Positions 51,813 through 62,900 of a stretch of 64,000 bases of DNA are shown one piece after another. The stretch lies in contig NC_090736.1 in assembly GCF_036898095.1 (NCBI RefSeq), positions 14,062,430 to 14,126,429 of the forward strand. The letters run 5' to 3'. The stretch's first letter is position 1; every line of letters starts with the position of its first letter. Under the pieces are notes generated by a model that searched no databases, was not told where the DNA came from, and was given only the letters and a program-made list of their open reading frames with translations. The stretch comes from Palaemon carinicauda (lineage: Eukaryota > Arthropoda > Malacostraca > Decapoda > Palaemonidae). Made by a program: the position numbers and the translations under genes.

Positions 51813-52903
51813 CCACATGCCATCATCTTCCACAAAGCCGTAGCGCGACTTCACGCCTGGAGACTATCCAGCATCTCCTCGCTGAGAGAGGATTTTCGCA
51901 ACAAGTTGCGATTAGGATGTCTGGACATCTGCGAAAATCATCCGCATCTATCTACCAGGCAAAGTGGAAAGTCTTCTGTGGTTGGTGTCGTGGAAGGGGT
52001 ATCTCTCCACTCGATGCCACTATTCCAGCAATAGCGGAGTTCCTCGTGTATTTGCGGGAAGAAATGCGCCTTTCAGTCTCGGCGGTGAAAGGCTATCGCT
52101 CAGCCTTAAGTCTAGCCTTCAGGCTCAAAGGAATGGACATTTCTTCCTCGCTGGAACTTTCCCTACTCATACGAAGTTATAAACTTACCTGCTCTCAGTC
52201 GGAAGTGAGACCTCCTCCATGGAACGTGGTTCGAGTTCTCAGGACTCTTAAGAGACCTCCCTATGAACCATTACGCCAGGCTTCAGATCGCCACCTAACT
52301 TGGAAGACGGTGTTCCTACTAGCTTTGGCATCGGCCAAGCGAGTCAGTGAACTTCATGGTCTCTCATATGACATCGCCCATTCAAGGGGATGGGGGGAGG
52401 TAACGTTCAAATTCGTCCCTGAGTTTATTGCTAAGACTCAGAATACGGGGGTGCCGGATCCTCGGTTCGACTCCATCCAGATTTCGAGACTTCGTTCTGT
52501 AACAGATGACCCAGACCATCTCCTACTGTGTCCAGTAAGGAGTCTGAAGTTATATCTCAGAAAAACAGCTGCAGTGCGTCCTCAGGTGCAGGCATTGTTT
52601 GTTAGCACTGGGAGAACTAAGAGGAGGGTCACCAAGAACACCATCTCGGCATGGATTCGAAGGGTGATCCATCGGTCCCTGAATCCCGACCCTCCTCCGT
52701 CACGACACCCTAGAGCACATGATGTCAGGGGCGTAGCTACGTCCCTGGCCTTCAAGAAGAATTTCTCAGTGACGCAGGTTCTTCAGGCTGGGGTGTGGAA
52801 GCGTCAGACGACCTTCACAGCCCACTATCTGCAAGACGTGACCCACAGGAGGCTCGATACGTTCTCTATCGGCCCTGTGGTGGCTGCACAACAGCTGGTT
52901 TAG
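51722..52903 (+). CDS. DIRS-B tyrosine recombinase, intact (copy B5)
   Basis: This is a full-length open frame of 393 residues. Core-binding domain: ETIQHLLAERGFSQQVAIRM, YQAKWKVFCGWCRGRGISPL. Catalytic domain: R207 (SAKRVSELHGL), H333 and R336 (PRAHDVRGVATSLAF), W359 and Y369 (QTTFTAHYLQDVTHRRLDTF). The ATG at 51,722 (MASRGMV) was chosen because family A recombinases start with a similar MASR at the equivalent position. The frame is open upstream to 51,152 within RNase H, and an upstream start cannot be excluded. It overlaps the end of the RT/RNase H frame (stop 51,812) by about 90 nt. It is the only undamaged family-B recombinase here and could act in trans on other copies if transcribed. 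Confidence 0.9.
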   Translation: MASRGMVSGPSATPNGASERTPSTTRSTQITTCHHLPQSRSATSRLETIQHLLAERGFSQQVAIRMSGHLRKSSASIYQAKWKVFCGWCRGRGISPLDATIPAIAEFLVYLREEMRLSVSAVKGYRSALSLAFRLKGMDISSSLELSLLIRSYKLTCSQSEVRPPPWNVVRVLRTLKRPPYEPLRQASDRHLTWKTVFLLALASAKRVSELHGLSYDIAHSRGWGEVTFKFVPEFIAKTQNTGVPDPRFDSIQISRLRSVTDDPDHLLLCPVRSLKLYLRKTAAVRPQVQALFVSTGRTKRRVTKNTISAWIRRVIHRSLNPDPPPSRHPRAHDVRGVATSLAFKKNFSVTQVLQAGVWKRQTTFTAHYLQDVTHRRLDTFSIGPVVAAQQLV

Positions 52904-53391
52904 AACTTCAGGCTCCTCAGTGGACAAGTAGCAGAAGGTTGAGGGCACTGTTACCCGGTCTTAGTCTGCATGAATGAAAAAGTTTGTCTGGCCCTTATTC
53001 TTTTCTTCATCTTCCCCTCTCTTAGGGAAAGCAGCATCCTGGGTTCTCTGCACAGCTGACCTCAAACCACTGCAGGTAAACCATCTTCCCTTGTGTTCTT
53101 AGTATTAAGCTAATACTGTCACGTCCCCATACCCTGACGAGGTAGTATTGGGAGAGTCCTAGCCTAAAGTTTCCATCTAAAGGACTACAGGTCAACTTCC
53201 TAGGACGAGTCACACTTTATTATACCTTCACACACAGCTTGCGTAGGCCGCAGTCTTTGCGTTGCAAGGTTCTAGCAAGGTACAGGGACTCATTATTGAG
53301 TGCTGACACACTCAAATAATGAGTCCCCGGGCAAAGCCAAAAGCCAGTACTGGCCGGGACTTTCCACCCTTCCTAATGGGTGAGTCACCCC

Positions 53392-53743
53392 TATTAAATA
53401 GCATGGTTGGATGTCAGTTATGGAACAAATGACAAATTCGTAGGTAATTTGTATTTTTCCTAACTATACAAACCTTAGCTATTTAATCAAACTTGCCCGC
53501 CAGCCCTATCCCCCTTGAAGTCCTACCTCCAAGCGAAGTGAGCTCAAGCACAGGTGTGTGTGTGTGGGGGGGGGGGGGTAGCAAGCTACCCTCCCTAACC
53601 CCCGCTAACTAGCGGTGGGGTAGTAAACCCTCATTAAAATTCTAATGGCTCGTCATTTCAGCTACGCCGAAAGTAATAACCACTATCAAATAGCTAAGGT
53701 TTGTATAGTTAGGAAAAATAAAAATTATCTACGAATTTGTCAT
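53392..53743. repeat. 3' terminal module of DIRS copy B5 (ICR plus TIR)
   Basis: The ICR (53,392-53,486) contains AGTTATGGAACAA followed by ATGACAAATTCGTAGGTAAT. The TIR and the outer 3' end follow (TTATCTACGAATTTGTCAT ending at about 53,743). It is the inverse counterpart of the module at 42,075-42,425. Confidence 0.82.
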
Positions 53744-54094
53744 TTCAACATACAAATAATGGCATATGTAGAATTAGCAATACACAAGGCCACCAACTAT
53801 CCTAAACAAACTACCTAACCTAACCTAGTAGTCGTAACTTACCTAACCCGGGGATCTTCGCCCCATGCGAACCCACCTTTACACAGCCATATAAAATATG
53901 ACTGCCTAAAACACTTTGTGTACTTAGGTTGAAGGGTAAAGGTGACCTGTACCTTTCCGACTCAATACTCCATGCACAATAACCTCACGAAGGAATGAAC
54001 ACCAACCATTTATAGTTTTATGAGAAATTCTTAACCCATTTTCAACAAATTCATAAATAAATCTAACACCAATACAATTACATACAAGTAACAA
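53744..54094. other. Spacer between the DIRS-B pair and the transposase fragment
   Basis: AT-rich sequence without a recognisable gene. A CCTAACCTAACCTAG-like stretch lies near 53,815-53,830. Confidence 0.4.
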
Positions 54095-54481
54095 ATTATA
54101 TTCTATATCTAAATGAACTTTTCAAACTAAGTTCCCTTAAAAATGGATACATAAAAACTACACCTTTTTTCACTTTCTTCTTTTTCAATACAACATGTCT
54201 TCTGTCACAACGAAATTTTTTTTTTTGTTAATATCAATTTGGCACTTAGAACCACAGGTGGGGCAAATAGTACCACTTTCACTCTTAATAACACCATGAT
54301 CTTGGCAGTACTTTATTATTCTTTCGATGTTACCACAATAATGCAAAACAAAATCTTTACAATCTATATAACAATTGAGACAAGAACTTGGGAGAAAACC
54401 CACCAAAATCGATGTTAAAGTAGATGGTAAATGAGAAACCGCACTAGAAGTTGAAGGTTTATACGCCTCCAAGGCTCTCAA
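54095..54481 (-). pseudogene. ISXO2-like transposase N-terminal fragment
   Basis: The minus-strand frame 54,481-54,185 encodes NIERIIKYCQDHGVIKSESG then TICPTCGSKCQIDINKKKNF. After a one-base shift at a T/A homopolymer (about 54,214-54,226), CDRRHVVLKKKKVKKG continues. The order (short helix ending in xHGxI, a CPxCG ribbon, then a basic CxRR...KKKK segment) resembles the zinc-binding N-terminus of ISXO2-like transposases that are widespread in invertebrate genomes. The DDE catalytic part is not present nearby, so this is a decayed fragment, or possibly the first exon of a domesticated copy. The assignment is from pattern memory and should be treated as provisional. Confidence 0.45.
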
Positions 54482-55325
54482 AAGACTAAAAAAATTAAAG
54501 GTGGAAATTGTGTTTAAAGTCTCTAATGAGTGAAAGTACTTAAATTTAATAACTTGCTGGCAGAGCTATTGAATAGAATTACCGGAAAATGTTATTTTCA
54601 TTAGTGAAATAAATTTTTGAATATACTTACCCGGTGATCATGTAGCTGTCAGCTCTGCTGCCCGACAGAAAAACCTAAGGACAAAAAACGCCAGCGATCG
54701 CTATACAGGTGGGGGTGTACATCAACAGCGCCATCTGTCGAGCAGGTACTCAAGTACTCCATGTCAACACAGAACCAATTTTCTCCTCTGCCCACTGGGT
54801 CTCTATTGGGGAGGAAGGGAGGGTCCTTTAATTTATGATCACCGGGTAAGTATATTCAAAAATTTATTTTACTAATGAAAATAACATTTTTCAATATTAA
54901 ACTTAGCCGGTGATCATATAGCTGATTCACACCCAGGGGGGTGGGTAGAGACCAGCATTATGTGTTACATTAAGAGCTAAGTATTTTGTATTCCATTTTA
55001 GCAGTTATTCAAAATAACAAACATAAAATCAATAAGTACCTGGTAAGGAAGTCGACTTGAACAATTACTCTGCCTTTTTAAGTACGTCTTCCTTACTGAG
55101 CCTCGCGATCCTCATAGGATGCTGAGCGACTCCTAGGAGCTGAAGTATGAAGGGTTGCAACCCATACTAAAGGACCTCATCAAAACCTCTAATCTAGGCG
55201 CTTCTCAAGAAATGACTTTGACCACCCGCCAAATCAAGTAGGATGCGAAAGGCTTCTTAGCCTTCCGGACAACCCAAAAACAATAATAAAACATTTCAAG
55301 AGAAAGATTAAAAAAGGTTATGGAA

Positions 55326-56488
55326 TTAGGGAATTGTAGTGGTTGAGCCCTCACCCACTACTGCACTCGTTGCTACGAATGGTCCCAGAGTGTAGCAGTT
55401 CTCGTAAAGAGACTGGACATTCTTAAGATAAAAAGACGCGAACACTGATTTGCTTTTCCAATAGGTTGCGTCGAATATACTTTGCAGAGATCTATTTTGT
55501 TTAAAGGCCACGGAAGTTGCGACAGCTCTAACTTCGTGTGTCCTTACCTTCAGCAAAGCTTGGTCTTCCTCATTCAGATGGGAATGAGCTTCTCGTATTA
55601 ACAGTCTGATAAAATAGGATAAAGCATTCTTTGACATAGGCAAAGATGGATTCTTAACTGAACACCATAAAGCTTCAGACGGGCCTCGTAAAGGTTTTTA
55701 AATAGAACTTAAGAGCTCTTACAGGACATAAGACTCTTTCTAGTTCATTTCCAACCATACGATAAGTTTGGAATATCGAACGATATTGGTCAAGGCCGAG
55801 AAGGCAGCTCGTGTTTGGCTAGAAAACCAAGTTGTAGAACATGTAGCCGTTTCGGATGAGAATCCGATGTTCTTGCAGAAGGCATGAATCTCACTGACTC
55901 TTTTAGCTGTGGCTAAGCATATCAGGAAAAGAGTCTTAAAGGTGAGATCTTTCAGGGAGGCTGATTGTAGCGGTTCGAACCTGTCTGACATAAGGAATCT
56001 TAGTACCACGTCTAAATTCCAACCAGGTGTAACCAAACGACGCTCCTTCGTGGTCTCAAAAGACTTAAGGAGGTCCTGTAGATCTTTATTGTTGGAAAGA
56101 TCTAAGCCTCTGTGACGGAAGACTGATGTCAACATGCTTCTGTAACCCTTGATAGTGGGAGCTGAAAGAGATCGTTCTTTCCTCAGATATAAGAGAAAGT
56201 CAGCTATTTGAGTTACAGAGGTACTGGCCGAGGATACGGATACTGACTTGCACCAGTTTCGGAAGATTTCCCACTTCGATTGGTAGACTCTAAGGGTGGA
56301 TGTTCTCCTTGCTCTAGCAATCGCTCTGGTTGCCTCCTTCGAAAAGCCTCTAGCTCTCGAGAGTCTTTCGATAGTCTGAAGGCAGTCAGACGAAGAGCGT
56401 GGAGGCCTTGGTGTATCTTCTTTACGCGTGGCTGACGTAGAAGGTCCACCCTTAGGGGAAGTGTTCTGGGAACGTCTACTAGCCATCG
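55326..56488 (-). pseudogene. DIRS-A tyrosine recombinase, copy A3, frameshifted
   Basis: The frame from the ATG at about 56,488 (MASRRSQNTSPKG) to 55,740 covers the core-binding domain (SRARGFSKEATRAIARARRT, YQSKWEIFRNWCKS) and the first catalytic arginine (TAKRVSEIHAF). After SSETATCSTTWF the frame is wrong for a stretch. The C-terminal part (55,643-55,326) is in another frame with THEVRAVATSVAF and FASFYLKNVQSL. All catalytic residues exist, but not in one frame. Confidence 0.85.
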
Positions 56489-57420
56489 AAGTACCTCGGT
56501 GAGCCATTCTCTCGCGGGCCAGAGGGAAGCAACTAGCGTTAACCTTGTCCCTTCGTGAGAGGCGAACTTCTGCAGTACCTTGTTGACAATCTTGAACGGA
56601 GGGAATGCATATAGATCTAGATGTGACCAATCAAGTAGAAAGGCATCTATATGAACTGCTGCTGGGTCCGGGATTGGTGAGCAAAATATTGGGAGCCTCT
56701 TGGTCATCGAGGTTGCGAAGAGATCTATGGTTGGCTGGCCCCAGGTGGCCCAAAGTCTCTTGCATACATCCTTGTGGAGGGTCCATTCTGTTGGAATTAT
56801 TTGTCCTTTCCGACTGAGACAATCTGCCATGACATTCAAGTTGCCTTGGATGAACCTCGTTACTAGTGAAATGTCTAGACCTTTTGACCAGGTGAGGAGG
56901 TCCCTTGCGATCTCGTACCATGTCAGAGAGTAGGTCCCTCCTTGCTTGGAGATGTACGCCAAAGCCGTGGTGTTGTCCGAGTTCACCTCCACCACTTTGC
57001 CTTGAAGGAGAGACCTGAAGCTTTTCCAGGTCAGACGTACTGCCAGTAGCTTCTTGCAGTTGAAATGCATTGTCCTTTGACTCGAGTTCCATAATCCCGA
57101 GCATTCCCTACCGTCTAATGTCGCACCCTAGCCTACGTCCGATGCGTCCGAGAAGAGAACGTGGTTGGGAGTCTGAACAGTCAGGGGAAGACCCTCTCTA
57201 AGGTTGATATAGTCCTTTCACCAAGTCAGACCAGACTTTATCTTTCCGGAAATCGGGATCGAGACCGCTTCTAGCGTCTTGTCCTTTTTCCAGTGAAAAG
57301 CTAGATGGTATAGAAGAGGACGGAGGTGTAGTCTTCCTAGTGACACAAATTGATCCACGGATGACAGTGTCCCTACCAGACTCATCCACAGCCTGACTGG
57401 GCAGCGTTCCTTCTTCAGCA
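56213..57420 (-). pseudogene. DIRS-A RNase H/methyltransferase-like region, copy A3
   Basis: The frame 57,070-56,213 contains HFNCKKLLAVRLTWKSFRSL, where the usual catalytic CKELLAV glutamate reads Lys, then VEVNSDNTTALAYISKQG and NVMADCLSRKGQ. The methyltransferase-like block LDLYAFPPFKIVNKVL follows. Upstream, 57,421-57,198 covers only the RT thumb and connection, and the sequence then jumps into Gag near 57,440-57,480. The catalytic RT palm is deleted. Confidence 0.8.
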
Positions 57421-57479
57421 TCTTCTGGATGGATAGCAGGGCTGGGGGTTGATCGTCTTGTTCAGCAACGTCCTCATCA

Positions 57480-59700
57480 GAGGGTTCCTCATCTGAAACT
57501 GATGAGGAAACGGCAACGGAGTGGGCAACGTCTGACTCGCTGAATCCGGTCGCACTGGTGGATGCGTGACGGAGCCGGACGCAATATCATGGCACTAATG
57601 CACAGTCTGTGAACTGTCAACAACCATGGTTGCGCGAGGAAGTACAGCGTCAACCCGAAACTGTCTAGACTGTCTGGGTTGTGCAGTCAACACCCTACCG
57701 GGTTGCTGAGGTTGACGCACTGCGTCACAACAAGTCACCTCTGCTGGTTGTTGAACGTCTTCCTAGTGACACACTGAACGTCAACAACCACCTCCGAGCG
57801 TCGCTTAACGTCAACGTGCGACTGGCAACCCACACTGGGTCGCATCGGTGGAGGAACCACCTCAACTGGCAGACGCGAGTAGGATACCTCAGCGTCAACA
57901 GGGCGCACAACCAACCGGTAGGAAGGTTGTTGGCCAGAAGGTTCTTCTCCGTATTTAAGTCCTCTATCAAGGACACAAGCTTGGACTGCATGTCTTGCAG
58001 CAAAGCCCATTTAGGGTCTACGGGAGCAGGTGTGGCAACAGACGGGGTTAGCGACTGAGGCGGAACCATTTACCATCCCTGGAAGCCTTGTTATGTGTGC
58101 ATACTAGTACAGCAAAACTTCAAAGGCTCGACAAAAGTTGAGAAGTTAACCTGTAAACAACTGGAGCGTCTCCTGGCTAGGCGCCAGGGCGAGTCTACCA
58201 GAATTGAGAAGTCTACCTGGGCAGAGGCATGAACTCCCAAGCCGAGAGCTTCTCTCGTGTCCTATCAGACTCTCGCTCTATAAGCCAGTATAAAAGAAGG
58301 GAAATCAAAGGCTGTATCCCTAAAACTCCTCCTGGTGCAAAACCAGTCGCCTAGCCAACGTAACGCTCTCTAGGAAAGCGAGAGAGCACTAGCTTAACAA
58401 CAACGGCTTCGAAGTAGCTAGGCCTAGTGTAAGTTCTGACGTGAGGCGAACGAGGAGCAGCAGTTACAAGATCCGGACGAAGATCCTTAAAAAATCATCA
58501 TGATTTAATTAAAGTCCATAGGAGGCTAAGCAGCTTAAGGCTCCTCTCCAAATGACAGAGTCCTCAAAGGAATATCAGTAGGAGGGAGAACAGCACTTTC
58601 TCATCTACAGGAACCTTGTCCGAGAAAAGCTAGGTATCTCAGTGAGGGTCTCACTGGTGCATTAGCAGCAGACCAGAAGGCAACGTTATGTAACTGCTTG
58701 ACAGTCTGTGAACTGTCAAAAACTGAACTGTCAACCACAACAGGTGCGTGAGGACATACAGCACTGGTGCATTAGTAGCAGACCAGAAGGCAACGTCATG
58801 TAACTGCTTGACAGTCTGTGAGCTGGCAACAACCATAGCTGTGTGGGGAAGCAAAGCCTCTACTCCTGACTGACTAGTCTGCTGCGGGCGAGTAGCGGTA
58901 ACCACAGTGGGTTGCGGAGGTTGACGCACAGTGTCAAAACAAAGCAACTTAACTCCACCCTCCTGTTGTTGTGGCAACTCGCGAACGTCAACGGAGGGTA
59001 GCGTGCGTCTGTGAACGTCAACGTGCGGCTGGCAGGGTACACTGCGCATGGGAGGTGGAACTCTCACAGGCGGAGTGCGGGAGCAGGTAGCGTCAGTGTC
59101 TACTGTACGCACAACCGTGGTTGGTTGTAGGCTAACGGGTGCAGCGTCAACCTACTCCGCACGATACTCCTGCATAAAAGATGCTAACTGTGTCTGCATA
59201 GACTGTAGCAAAGACCACTTAGGGTCTACAGTAGCAGGTGCGGCAACAGACGGTGTTACTGCCTGTTGCGGTACCACTTTGCCTCTCTTAGGAGGTGTGC
59301 AGTCATCGGAAGACTGCAGCGAGTCCGAACTGACCCAGTGGCTACACCTGGGCCGTTGGACTTGCTCGGAAGGGACCGACTTGCGCTTAATAAGCTGCGA
59401 GACCTTGGTCCAAGGTTTCTTACGAGAAACCTCTTCCGCAGACGAGAAGTAAATGGGCTCTCTCGTCTTTGTGTGGGTGGGGCGATCTTGGGTAGATACG
59501 CCCGAAACCACGGAGGGAAAACGTCTCTTCGTTGATCAAGGCCTGACGAACCCGTAAGTCGTTCGACATTACTTCTCCCCTGGGCTTGGGAGCTTGCAAG
59601 AGGTCCCGGACTAGGTGAACAACAGGCACGAACAGACGAACCCTCGGACGCAACACTGTAACACTTTGCGCATATCACTTTATCACTTCGATTTTCTGTT
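57480..59700 (-). pseudogene. DIRS-A Gag remnant, copy A3
   Basis: Blocks matching A2 Gag occur in several frames: 59,678-59,152 (LLQAPKPRGEV in one frame; PQDRPTHTKTREPIYF, RPRCSHWVSSDSLQSSDDCT and PPKRGKVVPQQAVTPSVAAP in another), 59,112-58,651 (TPPVRVPPPMRSVPCQPHVD) and part of 58,069-57,725. It includes a duplicated stretch of about 115 bp (CTGGTGCATTAG at about 58,650 and 58,765). The cysteine-rich N-terminus is missing. Confidence 0.7.
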
Positions 59701-61058
59701 TTGCACTTATTTCACTGAAATCGAAACTTTTACTGATTTCTACCTGAAACACGCAATTCTACCCTTCATTAAAAGGTAGTAATTGCGAAAACAGTCGTAT
59801 AATGCAGCTCATTAATACTAGCAAAAACAGAAAACATATAAAGATAAAGAATTCAGTGGCTGGGAAAGAGACTAAACACTAGTTCAATTAAACTACGTTT
59901 ACAATCTCTCACCGCACATAGCCTGGGGACAAGAATAAAACCCTAGAAACGTTTACCTTCTTCCCCGTACAGCGACTAGGGAGGAGAGTGACACGAGAAC
60001 AACGTTACCCGCTTGAACGGAACGTTTTTTTCTCCTCTCTCTCCCTCCGTCTCTATCTCTCTCTCTATTTCTCTCTTGATTTCGCACCTGAGAGAAGAGC
60101 CCAATTATATATCGTCAAAAAAAAAAACATGTTGTATGGCTAAAGGAAAAAACTGAAAGGTTTTCCAAATAAAAAGTTCCTTTAATTTAGAATTTAAACC
60201 ATTTAAGTTAAGAAAGAATGAACGAAACGTCAGAATCGATTTACTCTTACTGCAAAGTGAAACCGTGATACACTCTCTCTCTATTGTAACGATAGAGCGC
60301 ATGTTGAACGTCCTGAACGTCAACAACTGCGTAGTCTAAAAAAAACTAAACGTTAGTTCATCTTTGAAAACAGTACGAAGACTATCAAAGAAATTCTTTC
60401 ATAAAACATTAAATTTAAAAAGTTTTAAATTCTTTAAAGGCTAAATACGATATAACGGGCTCAACGTTGATTAATTTCGGTTCCAAGTTAGGACCGCCTA
60501 CTATCAGGAAAGGTCGCAAATAAACAAAACATAAAAATTTCTTTTTATATGTTTATAATAAATGGAAAGTTAATCGAAGAGGCCTAATAAAGGCGGAGAG
60601 ATATAAAATATATAGATCTATAACGTGTTAAGCAAAATTACTAAAAACCTAAACACACTTCCGTCTAAGGGAAGGGTCGGCCATTTAAAAGTGAAAGAGA
60701 GTCCATACTCTCTTAGTCACCATAACTAAATCTATCCAAAACGAGTTCAAGTTTTGAGATGAAGATAAAACCCCTGCATAGCGAAAGCTCAAAACTAGAA
60801 TAGTGTACTTCACCAAATAGTTGTGAAAACAAATCCAGTTAGTAACAGCGTATTTTAGTAGGTCTTGCCAGTGGCACGACAGAGAGAAAATTGGTTCTGT
60901 GTTGACATGGAGTACTTGAGTACCTGCTCGACAGATGGCGCTGTTGATGTACACCCCCACCTGTATAGCGATCGCTGGCGTATTTTGTCCTTAGGTTTTT
61001 CTGTCGGGCAGCAGAGCTGACAGCTATATGATCACCGGCTAAGTTTAATATTGAAAAA

Positions 61059-62758
61059 GTTGTTTTATAGTAGCGAAGTTTTCTCCATCTGTAATAAAAT
61101 CAAGACTACTTCCTATCCATGTCTATAGTCACTTATAAGCTATCTACGAGTATGTTGGTAAACACCTTCTGCACTACACTTATACTAGTTACTGCACTAT
61201 TATTGTATTGTATTACAGGATAATGTAACCTATGGAAAAAACTACTTTTTTCCTATAGAAAAATGCCTGTCCTATTTGAGAGAGCGGATTTTTTTCTATA
61301 GAAAAAAGGGGGTGAATATATTTTATCGGGACAGGGCGATATCTTTCTTATTACTAGCCCAATCGTTTTTCCTTAAGGGGAAGATGTGCTTTACTATGAT
61401 CCGATCTACCATAATATATAGTTATTTTATATTTTCTAATTTCAGTCCAAGAAGGGGGTCCGGGGGCTTGCCCCGGCTAGGGGTTGTGACCTGGGAACTA
61501 CTAGGTTCGGTTAGGTTGGGTTTGTGGGGTTTGTATTATAGCGACAGTGGTTTGGGGGTCGCAGGAGGGCGTTAGCCTCCCCCCGTTAGGTCATTAGGAA
61601 GGTAAGGACACGGCTTGTAGGTCAGGTTAGGGGGGGAAGTTTGGGTTAGTAGCTGTCCATTTTCCTCGGCGTGTCCCCATAACCTACAAAGGCTCCGAAA
61701 AAAGTAGATTGTTTCCTGGGTTACATTGCCCTGCAATACAGTAAAATAATACCAGCAATACAACCATGATCCGAAGACAAAAATGCAAAAAGCATTAAAT
61801 AATGTTTACAGTGGACCTCGTGAGTAGAACTGACTCTATCGGCCTACGGCCTAGGCTAAGGTTAGAAAAAAAAATAGCATAGATGTACCTTATAAGGATA
61901 GGTTGCAAGAATTTTTTCATTATCCTGGCCTAATATAAAATAAATTCCAATAAAAAACAACCCAATGCGTATGTCTGATGACAAGCCAAATATGTAGGCC
62001 TAAATATGGTAGCCTAGTCTTGAAAACAGACTATGATAGGCCTATGACAGTATAGGCGTGACCTAAGCAACTTGACAAGTACTTCATACTTATCTGGGGC
62101 TGTATAATGATTTACCTTATAAGTATCCAATACATAAGAGTAATAAATATCTAATATTACCTTGGAAACTTCCTCCTAAGGGCGTCACGACAGCAAGCAA
62201 CTAGTGCGGATAGAGTGACGACATTTGGAAAATATCCTTCGTTCTACGTTTTGGCAGTGGCTTCGTCTTGATAATTTAAAACTATTTATAATAAATATTA
62301 CATATGTGCGTAAAATGCAAGATTAGTAAGAATTTGATAAATAACAATAAAATATTTCTGTTTTTAAATGTAATTTCAAATAAAAAAAATCAAATCGCAA
62401 TTAACATAAAACTTATAATGCCGACAAACGAACATTTCGGGAAAGCCATATCATAATAAAAGCTCTTGACTTCCGTGGGTAGAATTTGACGTCATTGATG
62501 GATGTTTAAATCCCCAGAAATTGCTTATGACATAATAGACTGCAGTTATTAAATGTCCAGTGAAACGTGGGTTTTTTTTTTACGTCGTTGAGGGACATTT
62601 AAATATCCAAAATAGGATTTTGGGAGAAGGTAATAAGAGTGGTTTGGATATGTTTACAAAATTCAGAACGAAGAATAAAGGCTGGTAAATAATGCAAAAT
62701 GTTATAAATATAAATATATGAAAAAATTCACGTCGTTTTTTATGTGTAATACTAAGAA
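61059..62758. other. Upstream intergenic sequence, no gene recognised
   Basis: Mostly AT-rich. A G-rich interval at about 61,440-61,650 contains GGGGGTCCGGGGGCTTGCCC, several AGGTTAGG/GGTTAGGTTGGG motifs and a GGGGGGAAG run; it may be a repeat or a promoter-like region, and I cannot tell which. Short frames are not supported by any domain. A TTTTTTCTATAGAAAAA motif near 61,246-61,262 recurs at 61,290-61,306. Confidence 0.35.
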
Positions 62759-62782
62759 TTATTATTATTATTATTATTATTA

Positions 62783-62836
<54 letters not shown>

Positions 62837-62900
62837 CCCAAGGAAAAGGCATTAGTTGGAAAAGAAGGATGCTTATGGCCTCGAGCCCAAAATACAAAAT
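62759..62900. repeat. (TTA)n microsatellite with attached interspersed repeat
   Basis: About 75 bp of nearly perfect ATT triplets is followed by ATATCCCAAGGAAAAGGCAT, then TAGTTGGAAAAG and TATGGCCTCGAGCCC. The part after the microsatellite resembles, in diverged form, the sequence after the TTA run at 21,912 (TAGTTGGAAAAG, then CTATAAGCCCAGGGGCT). Confidence 0.7.

Larger units (their letters stand above)
42075..53743. mobile_element. Head-to-head inverted pair of DIRS-B elements (B4 minus, B5 plus)
   Basis: Two family-B copies face each other with their 5' (Gag) ends meeting near 48,950-49,000 and their 3' (YR) ends at the outside. Both outer ends are the same 3' terminus: ATGACAAATTCGTAGATAAT at 42,075 and its inverse ending at about 53,743. 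Each carries a roughly 315 bp module with TIR and ICR. No family-B 5' terminus (GTTACGGAACAA) occurs at the centre, so both copies lack their 5' ends and start within N-terminal Gag. The two halves are homologous over YR, RT, RNase H and Gag, but not identical: B5 lacks the RT N-terminus and B4 has stops that B5 lacks. The structure lies about 125 bp upstream of the first IAP exon. Confidence 0.85.
54589..61058 (-). mobile_element. DIRS-A retrotransposon copy A3, internally deleted
   Basis: This 6.47 kb minus-oriented element is upstream of the IAP gene. TIRs at 54,631-54,788 and 60,892-61,039 match in inverse. The outer 3' end (ATGTTATTTTCATTAGTGAA) starts at about 54,589. The outer 5' end (TTTAATATTGAAAAA) finishes at about 61,058. 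The ICR lies at about 54,830-54,930. The ends are of the A2 type, whereas the internal Gag and its tandem repeats resemble A1, so the A subfamilies share modules. YR and RNase H are partly preserved; RT and Gag are cut down. Confidence 0.9.

Noticed and set aside
42075..53743. Single DIRS element with very long inverted repeats
   Set aside because: Each half contains its own YR, RT and Gag, so the structure is two elements and not one with extended TIRs.
62580..62897. 105-codon minus-strand frame with poly-Ile
   Set aside because: It is a translation of the (TTA)n microsatellite.
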